Source: G023898405 sp964368985 (GTDB lineage: Bacteria; Myxococcota; UBA727; JABDBI01). From it: DNA of 14,664 bases. Shown piece after piece: positions 1 to 7,554 of this stretch (positions within the stretch are counted from its first letter, which is position 1; every line of letters starts with the position of its first letter). The DNA lies in assembly GCA_964368985.1 (NCBI GenBank), contig CAYJDW010000067.1, positions 1-14,664 on the forward strand, given 5' to 3'. The notes beneath the pieces are model-generated. The model was not told where the DNA came from, made no database searches, and worked only from the letters and a program-made list of their open reading frames with translations. Made by a program: the position numbers and the translations under genes.

Positions 1-1
1 G

Positions 2-625
2 CTCTCCGCTTTTTCTATTCCGGCGAGTGCAATGAGTAGCCAAGAACAAAGTATCATTCGCCATATCCAAAGAATAGCCACGCTTCTCGAGGAGAGAAAG
101 ATAGAGGGCTTTAAAGAGATATCAAATGTGGAAGCTGAAACAATGCAGCTTCCACAAAAAAATCTTGAGGAATTAGAGCAACTATTGGTTTGGTTTCGTG
201 CCTATGTGAAGGCCGAAAATAATATTCTTATTCACCAAGATTCTACCTATCTTGAGCAATTCGTTCCTCTGCCTCTGGGTATCGCGGTTTTTTTCTATCT
301 ATATAATGGGGATCCACTGTCGGCCTTGGTTGCAGCAGTGCCGGCATATTATTTTACGAACAAAGTATTGGCGCCAAACCTAAAGGATGAACTGCTGGAA
401 TTACAAAAACAAGAAATTCCTGGTTATCCGCAGCGCTTTGATATCGCTAATCAAAACTCTGAAACATTTCAGAAAATAGTAGGAATGGCTGATCTATTTT
501 ATCGATTCACGAAAAAGAAAATTCCAAAATGTGAGTATGCTGCGAACTCCACTCATTGCCGAGTGCAACGAAAGATTAACCAACGTTGGTATAAAGCCTT
601 ATTTTTCTGGCAAAAAAATACTTAA
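2..625 (+). CDS. Hypothetical exported/membrane-associated protein, probably 5'-partial
   Basis: Family not recognised. An ATG at 32 gives 197 residues, but the frame stays open to the window's left edge and the ten codons before that ATG read LSAFSIPASA. That looks like the end of a signal peptide with an A-x-A cleavage site. The Shine-Dalgarno before ATG 32 is weak (GGCGAG, 4 nt spacing), so I infer that the real start lies outside the window. Numbered from M32, residues 1-70 are helical and charged, residues about 78-91 and 96-109 are two short hydrophobic stretches separated by YNGDP (a membrane hairpin or two short spans), and the rest is polar with two cysteines (C167, C176) and a basic C-terminus. 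A weak hairpin follows the stop. Function unknown; confident that it is coding, not of the start. Confidence 0.7.
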   Translation, partial: LSAFSIPASAMSSQEQSIIRHIQRIATLLEERKIEGFKEISNVEAETMQLPQKNLEELEQLLVWFRAYVKAENNILIHQDSTYLEQFVPLPLGIAVFFYLYNGDPLSALVAAVPAYYFTNKVLAPNLKDELLELQKQEIPGYPQRFDIANQNSETFQKIVGMADLFYRFTKKKIPKCEYAANSTHCRVQRKINQRWYKALFFWQKNT

Positions 626-644
626 ACGACCTAGGTGATTTTGC

Positions 645-665
645 AGTCCTTCGGATTGGACTTTT
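645..665 (+). terminator. Weak candidate Rho-independent terminator
   Basis: A 5-bp stem (AGTCC at 645-649 with GGACT at 658-662) has an 8-nt loop and is followed by a run of only four T. It lies 20 nt after the stop of the first gene and before the GyrI-like gene, so it is well placed, but the stem is short and the T-run minimal. Confidence 0.3.
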
Positions 666-754
666 AGGCGGGCTTGAATTTCCCAAAAAAAACAACTAGA
701 CACCAGACGAATTTATGGGTAAAGCAAGCCCGAGAGATTAAACGAGGAAAACCT

Positions 755-1243
755 GTGCGAAAAATTACTATCATGCTGCCCGAAATAAAATTAATGGGCA
801 TCAGCGTTCGAACTAATAATGCCGATGAGATTGCTATTGAAAATGGAAAAATCGTGCCCTGTTTACAGCGCTATTTTGGTGAGCAGTTGGCGGAGAAAAT
901 TCCTTTCCGAAAGAAAGCTGGTTCTACCCTGTGCGTCTACACGGGCTATGAGAGCGATCACACCGGCGCTTATACTTATTTTGTTGGCGAAGAGGTGAGT
1001 TCACACGATCAGGTACCTGAAGGTTTAGAGAAGCTGGTGATTCCTCCTCAGACCTATGTGAAATTCACCAATGGCCCAGGCCCCATGCCAGCGGTTGTGC
1101 GTGAGCCATGGTTTAAGATTTGGCAAATGGATGAAAACGCCCTGGGCGGCAAACGACGTTTTCTCGCCGATTTTGAAGTATATGACGAACGGGCACAAAA
1201 TCCTGCACAAGCGATTGTGGATATTTGCATTGGGATTGAGTGA
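755..1243 (+). CDS. GyrI-like / Cass2-type small-molecule-binding protein
   Basis: A 162-residue protein that is nearly all one effector-binding domain of the AraC-effector-binding/GyrI-like superfamily (YdeE, Cass2, integron-associated effector-binding type). Family signatures are MGISVRTNN near the N-terminus, VYTGYESDHTGAYTYFVGEEV at residues about 61-81 (shown by its key Y, E, D and G residues), the PWFKIW helix at about 118-123 and ADFEVYDE at 138-145, before a final IVDICIGIE strand. There is no helix-turn-helix, so it is a stand-alone ligand-binding module, not a regulator by itself. I chose GTG 755 because GAGG at 744-747 sits 7 nt before it and the protein then has normal family length. 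A TTG at 674 extends the frame by 27 residues but has no ribosome-binding site. In the family such proteins bind cationic hydrophobic compounds; the ligand here is unknown. Confidence 0.85.
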   Translation: MRKITIMLPEIKLMGISVRTNNADEIAIENGKIVPCLQRYFGEQLAEKIPFRKKAGSTLCVYTGYESDHTGAYTYFVGEEVSSHDQVPEGLEKLVIPPQTYVKFTNGPGPMPAVVREPWFKIWQMDENALGGKRRFLADFEVYDERAQNPAQAIVDICIGIE

Positions 1244-1266
1244 GAATTTTGTTTTAGGCGAGATTC

Positions 1267-3741
1267 TTAGAGTCTTTTATTTATCCTGCTTTTCGCAATG
1301 AGGCCTTGGTAATTTTCTATCCTGGCCTCAACTTGTGCCTTGGCATTTTCAATGGCGAGCTTGGTGTTTCCCGAAGAAAAATATCCTTCGAGATTGAGCG
1401 CCTGATATTGGCCAACCGCATGAGTAATGAATTTTCGCAGTGAATTGATCAGGGTATTATTAGTAAAGGAAAGGACTCTTTTTCCAATTTGAAAAGTAAA
1501 ATTGGTGCCCCCGGCTAAAACCCCATTTTTTAAATTTTCGTAACTAAGTTCCCGCTGATCTTGCTCCAATAAATTTAATAATTCTTGATTAAGCTTAATC
1601 ACCTCGATTATTTCGGTCAGATTATTTTGAGGCGACACAAAATATTGCTGTTTAGCGACGAGCTGGCCATAATAGCCTGGTCGATTATCGGTGCGAACAA
1701 AGTTAATGGCGAGGTTCGGTAAGGTGATGGTTTTATAATTATCGTCCATGTCAATAAACTTATTTACCGATTGGATGACCACCCTTTCATCACTCGCCAT
1801 TACTCCAAAGGCGTTCATCTTCATATGAAAAGGCATAAATAATTTCACTAAAGCCTGCAGGCCTGGGTCATCGGAATTCAAATAAGCATCGGGGATGATG
1901 AGAGTTCCGAGTAAAGGTTTTGGTTCTCCATCTTTATTGCCAATCAGACCTTCTCGCCGTTTCTTTTGTGTCGTTAAGGTCCATGCGTCAGTGGTGTGGA
2001 AATTGAGGGAGAGCTGGTTGCCATAAGAATCTCTTAAATCGATCGTTGCGGGCTCGTCGGCACCTAGGAAATAATGAAAGTTCTTTAGTTCGATTTGGGT
2101 AGGAATATGTTTAGTGTCGGGAGCGAGTGACGAAAAGGATAAAATCTTTCCATCATAATCCATTTCATTATGCTCGAGATGCTCCTCTTTAGAAGGCTTT
2201 TGCTCCACTAAAGAGGGCGGAGGACCATCATTCGCTTCTTGAGCTGGGATAAATTCCCACGTCAGATCTTCAATCATTTTTTGATAATAGCCATGCTCAC
2301 CATTTTTGCTTCCTGCCACTTTTAGTAAGCGCGCACTATTTCCTTGGCCCGTGAGTTCAATGGAAATGCGATTAGTGATGAAATCGTTCTCGCCAAGAAT
2401 AATTTTAGCCATTTTTCTCCAGCCCGGCAGCGGCAATTTTCTTTTGGCCTCGAGCAAACCTAAAATACGATCAGGAGAAGGGCACGCGGTTTTTTGATAA
2501 GTATGTTGTTCTCCTGGACAGGCCCCGTTAATTTCATAGTCAAACATACGGGTATAAATTTCTTTTTCTCCCTCGGCATTGTTTCCAATCACCATGACCG
2601 TACTGCCCGCAGCACTCAGATTTTCGGCGACAAAATTTCCACGGTGAGGGGTTGTGAAGGCTCGGCCAAAGCTGGCGGCAAGTCCCGTATCCCAAAAACC
2701 GATTTTTCTGCCATCTGCGCTCAAGACATAGGCAGTGGCAGTAAATCCAAATTCAATTTTTTTATTATCGGCATCTTCAAAATAATGGACGATGTCGTCG
2801 GGATGCATAAATTCGATGCTGCGTCGGTCCTCTGGCTTAATTTTCAATGAACAATTGAAAGTCCAAGCTTTATATTCTCTGGGGAGATAGAGTTTTTCGG
2901 TAATGGGACAGCCAATGTTGGTGGTCCATTGCGTAGGGGTTTTGTATTCTGTCGGTTTAAAGATATGAAATTGTCCAAGATTATCCACCGCCATTACAAT
3001 TTCTGAAGCCACCGAAAATTCAACTATTTTGCGACCTGCATCCAATCGAGGACCACCGTCGCCATTAAAGAGATTCCATTCAGTTCGATTCCCTAATTTC
3101 TCGCCCTCTTGGTAATGTTCGAGGACTCCGGACTTTATGATGGTGGCGTAATTGCCTTTTCTCGGGTTTGGTTTGATGAAAATTTTCCCATCTTCTTTTC
3201 TTAAAAAGTAAAAGAAATTACTCGTAAAATCCTGCAGCTTTGGATCACGGATTTGTACTTCCTTAGGGAAGGGGCTCACCACAGTTTCGATAGTTTGCCG
3301 AAGATGAGCGAGCTCAATTTGAGAATAAATAAATGCTGGCTGCGCACTAAATTCTTGTTGGTAACGAATTAACTCTCGAATGAGGGCATTGCTAAATTCA
3401 CCGTTTTTTAGTTTTTGAAAAATATCGGCTAGTTTTAGAGGCCAAGGATTGCAAAATATTTGCTCCTGAAAGCCGATGCGTAAAAGATCAAGGGTTTTTG
3501 CGAGAGGAAATGGTAAGGCTTGAATTTGTTCGGCATATTTTTGATAAATCGGCGTATGAAAAAGAAAAGTATTTTGTTCCAGAGCCGTGATTAATGCGAT
3601 TTCTTCTTTGTAGTGCCAAGATGCCGCAAACCATCCCTGCGCTTGGTAGATTTCCTTGCAGGTCTTAGTGGAATATGCCGAGAGCTGGGGGCTTAATAGG
3701 ATGATCAACAGGAAAATCAAATAGTTGAATAGAAATTTCAT
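1267..3741 (-). CDS. Large secreted orphan protein with possible propeller-like region
   Basis: Family not recognised. The 824-residue product starts with a clear Sec signal peptide: MKFLFNY, a hydrophobic core to about residue 17, and LSA before Y23. Start ATG 3741 has GAGG 8 nt upstream. Residues 30-170 look helical. Residues about 180-410 contain at least four strand-rich segments of the kind ASEIVMAVDNLGQFHIF, TAYVLSADGRKIGFWDT and AAGSTVMVIGNNAEGEKEIY, which resemble irregular beta-propeller blades. Residues about 500-530 are a charged Pro/Glu-rich linker. Residues 550-700 look beta-rich and 705-824 helical. There are six cysteines in the precursor (28, 97, 278, 297, 408, 420), an even number compatible with disulfides after export. 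It converges on the GyrI-like gene with a 23-nt gap and is divergent from the ATPase gene. Secretion is well supported; function is not inferable. Confidence 0.85.
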   Translation of the reverse strand: MKFLFNYLIFLLIILLSPQLSAYSTKTCKEIYQAQGWFAASWHYKEEIALITALEQNTFLFHTPIYQKYAEQIQALPFPLAKTLDLLRIGFQEQIFCNPWPLKLADIFQKLKNGEFSNALIRELIRYQQEFSAQPAFIYSQIELAHLRQTIETVVSPFPKEVQIRDPKLQDFTSNFFYFLRKEDGKIFIKPNPRKGNYATIIKSGVLEHYQEGEKLGNRTEWNLFNGDGGPRLDAGRKIVEFSVASEIVMAVDNLGQFHIFKPTEYKTPTQWTTNIGCPITEKLYLPREYKAWTFNCSLKIKPEDRRSIEFMHPDDIVHYFEDADNKKIEFGFTATAYVLSADGRKIGFWDTGLAASFGRAFTTPHRGNFVAENLSAAGSTVMVIGNNAEGEKEIYTRMFDYEINGACPGEQHTYQKTACPSPDRILGLLEAKRKLPLPGWRKMAKIILGENDFITNRISIELTGQGNSARLLKVAGSKNGEHGYYQKMIEDLTWEFIPAQEANDGPPPSLVEQKPSKEEHLEHNEMDYDGKILSFSSLAPDTKHIPTQIELKNFHYFLGADEPATIDLRDSYGNQLSLNFHTTDAWTLTTQKKRREGLIGNKDGEPKPLLGTLIIPDAYLNSDDPGLQALVKLFMPFHMKMNAFGVMASDERVVIQSVNKFIDMDDNYKTITLPNLAINFVRTDNRPGYYGQLVAKQQYFVSPQNNLTEIIEVIKLNQELLNLLEQDQRELSYENLKNGVLAGGTNFTFQIGKRVLSFTNNTLINSLRKFITHAVGQYQALNLEGYFSSGNTKLAIENAKAQVEARIENYQGLIAKSRINKRL

Positions 3742-4025
3742 GTGACAATCCTCGGCATGGGGCTTCTAGATTTATTCCCGGCCGCGAATTTTTGGACGCA
3801 TGATTAGATAAAATATTTGTCCTTACCATCGTCATGGCTACAGAGCTCACATAATTAGTCGAGATTAGTGGAGGACATAAGGTCCCACCACAAGGCTTTT
3901 CAAGGAGGCTTATTTGCTGCTAACCTTATTTGATTTCTGGATGAGCTAAGGGCGCCAAAAATAAGCACTTTAATTTGGGCAGAATAACCCTGGTATTTTA
4001 GCCGGATATTGGTTATAATAACCCT
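3742..4025. promoter_or_regulatory. Divergent intergenic region between the secreted orphan gene and the ATPase gene
   Basis: This 284-nt stretch separates divergent genes and must hold both promoters. Visible elements are a bulged hairpin (GTG/CAC plus GGAC/GTCC arms, 3868-3888), a strong Shine-Dalgarno AAGGAGG at 3902-3908 with a short reading frame after it, and a 9-bp direct repeat AATAACCCT at 3983-3991 and 4017-4025. A palindrome at 4011-4023 contains a consensus -10. No clear promoter could be picked for the leftward gene. Confidence 0.5.
4011..4025 (+). promoter_or_regulatory. Consensus -10 box inside a perfect palindrome, directly at the ATPase start codon
   Basis: GGTTAT-A-ATAACC at 4011-4023 is a perfect inverted repeat with a one-base centre. 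It contains TATAAT at 4014-4019, an exact sigma-70 -10 hexamer. The ATPase ATG is at 4026, about where transcription would begin, and no Shine-Dalgarno precedes it, so the transcript may be leaderless. The -35 is poor (CTGGTA at 3990-3995, 18-nt spacer). A dimeric repressor, possibly the gene's own product or a linked regulator, could bind the palindrome; that is inference. Confidence 0.45.
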
Positions 4026-5366
4026 ATGAAAAGAACCATAGATGATGAACTCGTTAAATGGAAGAATATGGCGCACCGCCTCCCGCTTTTGGTTCGGGGA
4101 GCAAGACAGGTTGGCAAAAGCTATGCTATTGAAAAATTTGGCCAGAATCATTTTAACTCATTGGTAGTAATAAATTTTGAATTTCGACCGGAATTAAACA
4201 GTTGTTTTAATAGTCTCGATCCTATAAAAATTATTGCCAAGCTTGAACTACTTACCAATTCAATTATCAGACCCGGTGAGACATTATTATTTCTTGACGA
4301 AATTCAACAGTGCCCTCAAGCGATTTTGTCTTTACGATATTTCAAAGAAAAGATGCCTGCGCTTCATGTTATCGGAGCCGGGTCTTTGATGGAGTTTGCT
4401 CTTCATGACGCAAAGTTTTCCTTTCCGGTTGGTCGGGTGCAGTTTATGTATATGCGTCCACTGTCGTTTAGCGAATTTCTCTTAAGTCTTGGCCAAGAGA
4501 GGATCCTGCAGGCGCTCCATGAAACAACTTTAAAAAATCCCTTCGACAATGCACTGCATATCCACTTACTTGGCTTTATTCGTCAATATTTTTTGGTGGG
4601 TGGCATGCCAGCAGTAGTCGAAAGCTACCTGCAAAATAAATCTTACTTAGAATGCCAGAATATTCAGTCGGCATTAATGCAAACTTACCGCAACGATTTT
4701 GGTAAATTTGCCACTAAGACTCAATATAAATATCTACAGCGTTTATTTGAAATGGCGCCAAAGCTAGTTTCAGAACACTTCAAATATTCAAAAGTTGATG
4801 CAGAATTGAGAGCCCGCGATCTACAACCGGCTTTAGAGCAATTATGTTGGGCTGGTTTGATCAATCTCGTTAAAAAAAGTTCTGCCTCTGGCATACCGCT
4901 TGAGTCCCAAGCTAAGGAAAATAAATTCAAGTTGCTTTTTTTAGATATTGGCCTCATGCAAAACGTCACCCAGGTAGATCCTAAGGCGATTTTGGAAAAT
5001 GATGTCTTACAAATAAATGCGGGCGCTTTAGCTGAACAATTTGTAGGACAAGAACTATTAACGGCCGCGGATCTATATCAAGAAAGGCGACTCTATTTTT
5101 GGGAAAGAGATAAAAAAAGCAGCCAGGCCGAGGTTGATTATGTGATAAGCATTGGCGCAAATATTATCCCCATCGAAGTAAAAGCTGGGAAAACTGGGCG
5201 TCTTAGATCAATCAAACAATTTATGGAGGAAAAAAAGAGCTCGATCGGCTTAAGAATATCGAGTCACCCTTTATCACTGGACAATGATATTCTTTCAATT
5301 CCTCTTTATTTGATTGAGCAGATACCAAGGCTACTAAAGTCTTTAAACTCACATTTGCTGAGCTAG
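4026..5366 (+). CDS. AAA_14/DUF4143-family ATPase
   Basis: The 446-residue protein has the full architecture of the widespread AAA_14 plus DUF4143 family. The N-terminal ELVKWK..HRLPLLVRG precedes Walker A GARQVGKS (25-32). Walker B is LLFLDEIQ (87-94), followed by GAGSLME (117-123), FPVGRV (133-138) and the family hallmark RPLSFSEFL (144-152). The DUF4143 part starts near RQYFLVGGMPAVV (186-198) and ends with AEVDYVI (368-374) and IPIEVKAGKTG (381-391), the E-VD...E-VK pattern of a PD-(D/E)XK-like fold. The cellular role of this family is not established; members are often patchily distributed and mobile. Sampled 60-base rows are about 32-33 % GC, lower than rlmL or the kinase, which fits acquisition by transfer. 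The last 18 bases overlap the 3' end of the convergent DUF4105 gene. The start is fixed by the conserved N-terminus even though no Shine-Dalgarno is present. Confidence 0.92.
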   Translation: MKRTIDDELVKWKNMAHRLPLLVRGARQVGKSYAIEKFGQNHFNSLVVINFEFRPELNSCFNSLDPIKIIAKLELLTNSIIRPGETLLFLDEIQQCPQAILSLRYFKEKMPALHVIGAGSLMEFALHDAKFSFPVGRVQFMYMRPLSFSEFLLSLGQERILQALHETTLKNPFDNALHIHLLGFIRQYFLVGGMPAVVESYLQNKSYLECQNIQSALMQTYRNDFGKFATKTQYKYLQRLFEMAPKLVSEHFKYSKVDAELRARDLQPALEQLCWAGLINLVKKSSASGIPLESQAKENKFKLLFLDIGLMQNVTQVDPKAILENDVLQINAGALAEQFVGQELLTAADLYQERRLYFWERDKKSSQAEVDYVISIGANIIPIEVKAGKTGRLRSIKQFMEEKKSSIGLRISSHPLSLDNDILSIPLYLIEQIPRLLKSLNSHLLS

Positions 5367-7049
5367 ATCCAAAAACTGAAAGATATTTTCTTGGTTGTTC
5401 AGCTCCGCATTAGGCAAAAGATCCAGCTGACGTTTTAAGTGCCAGTTTTCGCTGAACTTTTCGCGGATTTCGCTCTGCATAGCTCGCGCGTTTTCTAGTT
5501 CACTCTGCGTGTCAATAATAAGCTGATTATTATTGGCTTCTATCCATTGCAAAATAGCCTGAATAATCTTTGAATTTTGTTCCTCCGAAGTGAGGAAGTC
5601 TGGGCTATCTTGTGGCGAAGAAGCTTCGTTGATTAATGCTTTGTGGAGTTTTCTTTTTAATTCTAGCTCGAAGTTTTTTAGCAAAACTATAATAACTTGA
5701 AAATGGCGAGGTGTTCCCAGGAAAAATGCTTGGGGGGAAATATCGTGAAGGAGATCCTGATACAAGAGAAGTCTCTCATGAGAATTTTTTAGTTCCAACT
5801 CCGAAAGGCTTAAGGGAAAATTAATATTGTTGCGTTCCAAAATGGCCTTGATCCATTTAAAGAAAAATCTGAGTTTGGCCTCGTAAGGAAGAAATGCGAG
5901 GCCCTTTTCTTCCAGCTGCCAAAGTTCATTCATCGTTCTTTTTTGGCCTAAATAAAAATCCTTGTTTATCAGCCCAGCTTTTCGAAGTGATTTAACGACG
6001 CCATTGGGCGAGAGGGGAGAGGCGCTAAACATTTTTGGATGCACTGCTATCGATTGCAAGAGCGCCCAAATTTCCGTGGCACAATTATTAGAAAAAAATT
6101 CATAAGGCCGCTCTTGTCTACTGATCCTTATTATTTGACTAACAAATAAATCGATCTGCTCTCGACTAAGCTCAAGAGGAATGTTGATGATGCTACGACC
6201 TTCTCTTTCCAAATATTCCTCAAGTACATCGTTTAACGGCGTCAAAAAAACTCTCGAGGGATATGAGCCCGCCACTCCTTTTAATGGCAATAACAAATCA
6301 CTTTTGGTCACTTCCGCTCGAAAGGATAAAACTATGTGGGAGGCTAAATCATGCAGACAATCATCACTGATTTCGTCTCTTCGAGGGTCGCACATCACAA
6401 TGCGAAGGGCGCTATGCCCAAAAGCACTGCTGATGGAACGGCCGCCGCTAACCGACATGAGTTGCAGGCTGTGAATTTTTTTGGCGTCAAGGATTACTGG
6501 CCACGGATGATATCTCAACTCTGAAATGGTATAGTCGGGATAAAAGAGCAATACTTTTTTTTCTAAGCTATCGCCCTCAACTAAGTCACTAGCTGGTGTT
6601 TCAACATCAAAGAGAATGTCGAGACGTTGTGAAATGTCGTCAAGAAATTGAGGCGTGGTGAGCCAAAGAAAAATCACATGCTTGAGCGTTTTATTGAAAG
6701 TCCCCTGGCTAAGATTCATCTCATGAAAAGGCGGTCTGGTTTTTATTTGGGCATCTCGACTCTTAAGAATTATCCACTTCTTCTTCTGGGCATGCCCTAA
6801 GGCTGAGCCTAAACTGTAAAGCTGAAGCCTTTTCGGATGCTCCTTGGGCAGAGATTTTATTTGGCGGATAAGAGTGTCTAGATGCGCTTCAAGCACTTCT
6901 TTTATTTGTTCAGGATTTTTATTTAGCTTTGCACGAGTAACCAAAGAAAAAAATTTTTCATGATGCTCTTTTATTTCGTCAAATGCATCTGCAAAAACCC
7001 ACGATGCACTGAGTAACCAAAAGGCAAAAAGATTAATTGATAGTGTCAC
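5349..7049 (-). CDS. Exported DUF4105 (Lnb N-terminal-like) protein
   Basis: A 566-residue protein with a signal peptide (hydrophobic 4-18, cleavage likely after VFA20). Residues about 165-345 match the DUF4105 domain: AFGHSALRI (209-217) with H212, LKGVAGSYPSRVFLTPL (256-272), YLEREGR (279-285), LELSREQIDLF (292-302) and FFSNNCATEIWALL (318-331) with C323. An early His followed by Asn-Cys is the order seen in circularly permuted NlpC/P60-type thiol enzymes. As I recall, this Pfam family was renamed after Lnb, a lipoprotein N-acyltransferase, so a thiol acyltransferase or hydrolase in the periplasm is plausible but inferred. The C-terminal 170 residues are helical (coiled-coil-like near 512-545), and I see no C-terminal membrane helices. 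GTG 7049 is supported by GAGG 7 nt upstream. It starts 40 nt after the stop of the small secreted gene, so the two are probably cotranscribed. Confidence 0.85.
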   Translation of the reverse strand: MTLSINLFAFWLLSASWVFADAFDEIKEHHEKFFSLVTRAKLNKNPEQIKEVLEAHLDTLIRQIKSLPKEHPKRLQLYSLGSALGHAQKKKWIILKSRDAQIKTRPPFHEMNLSQGTFNKTLKHVIFLWLTTPQFLDDISQRLDILFDVETPASDLVEGDSLEKKVLLFYPDYTISELRYHPWPVILDAKKIHSLQLMSVSGGRSISSAFGHSALRIVMCDPRRDEISDDCLHDLASHIVLSFRAEVTKSDLLLPLKGVAGSYPSRVFLTPLNDVLEEYLEREGRSIINIPLELSREQIDLFVSQIIRISRQERPYEFFSNNCATEIWALLQSIAVHPKMFSASPLSPNGVVKSLRKAGLINKDFYLGQKRTMNELWQLEEKGLAFLPYEAKLRFFFKWIKAILERNNINFPLSLSELELKNSHERLLLYQDLLHDISPQAFFLGTPRHFQVIIVLLKNFELELKRKLHKALINEASSPQDSPDFLTSEEQNSKIIQAILQWIEANNNQLIIDTQSELENARAMQSEIREKFSENWHLKRQLDLLPNAELNNQENIFQFLDLAQQM

Positions 7050-7089
7050 TGCGCGGCCTCGATTTTCCTGATCAATATGGATAAGAAAT

Positions 7090-7554
7090 TTAATCCTTTT
7101 TCTCTTCCTCGAGCTTTGGGTCAGGAATTTCTATTTCGGCATTGATGGCAATTTCATCGCTGGTCTTTTTGGGCTTTTTAATTTTTTGCATGTCATTTTC
7201 GTTTCTTGGCTTAGAAAAAAAACACTTGATTGCGCCTAAGAAACCTCGCCCAAAACCACCTTTACATTCGCTTTCCATTTCCTCAATAAAATCATGCACA
7301 TTAATACCGACGACACTGCCCCCATTAACATTTACGCCTGAAACCACAGCGCCAAATGTTAAAAGACCTGTGGTGGTAGAGAGGGATGACACGCCGGCAA
7401 CTGAAGTTCCGGAAACAAAGACGATCGGGGAAATAGTGGACAAAACTGGCGCAGTTCGCCCTAAGCCTTCCATTTTGTCGTCGAGACTCTTCTTCGTATG
7501 CCCCGCAAATGAAGTAGCTAAAATGATGAAAAATAATGATGCTTGAACGCGCAT
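7090..7554 (-). CDS. Small secreted Val/Ser/Gly-rich protein
   Basis: No family recognised. The 154-residue product begins with a signal peptide (MRVQASLFFIILATSFAG, cleavage near residue 17-18). Residues 36-86 are a low-charge stretch rich in V, S, T and G with runs such as VSGTSVAGVSSLSTTTG and GAVVSGVNVNGGSVVGINV, suggesting stacked strands or membrane insertion. A glycine-rich segment with C97 and C111 (ECKGGFGRGFLGAIKCF) follows, then a strongly charged tail ending in KLEEEKKD. ATG 7554 has a good Shine-Dalgarno (GAGGAG, 4-5 nt spacing). It lies 40 nt before the DUF4105 gene on the same strand, so the pair looks like an operon of envelope proteins. A 134-codon frame on the opposite strand over the same bases lacks a ribosome-binding site and a recognisable protein signature. 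Confidence 0.72.
   Translation of the reverse strand: MRVQASLFFIILATSFAGHTKKSLDDKMEGLGRTAPVLSTISPIVFVSGTSVAGVSSLSTTTGLLTFGAVVSGVNVNGGSVVGINVHDFIEEMESECKGGFGRGFLGAIKCFFSKPRNENDMQKIKKPKKTSDEIAINAEIEIPDPKLEEEKKD

Noticed and set aside
674..754. TTG-started N-terminal extension of the GyrI-like protein
   Set aside because: It has no ribosome-binding site and adds residues outside the domain; GTG 755 has GAGG at 7 nt spacing.
7142..7546. 134-codon plus-strand frame opposite the small secreted gene
   Set aside because: The minus-strand gene has a signal peptide, good Shine-Dalgarno and operon-like spacing; the plus frame has none of these.
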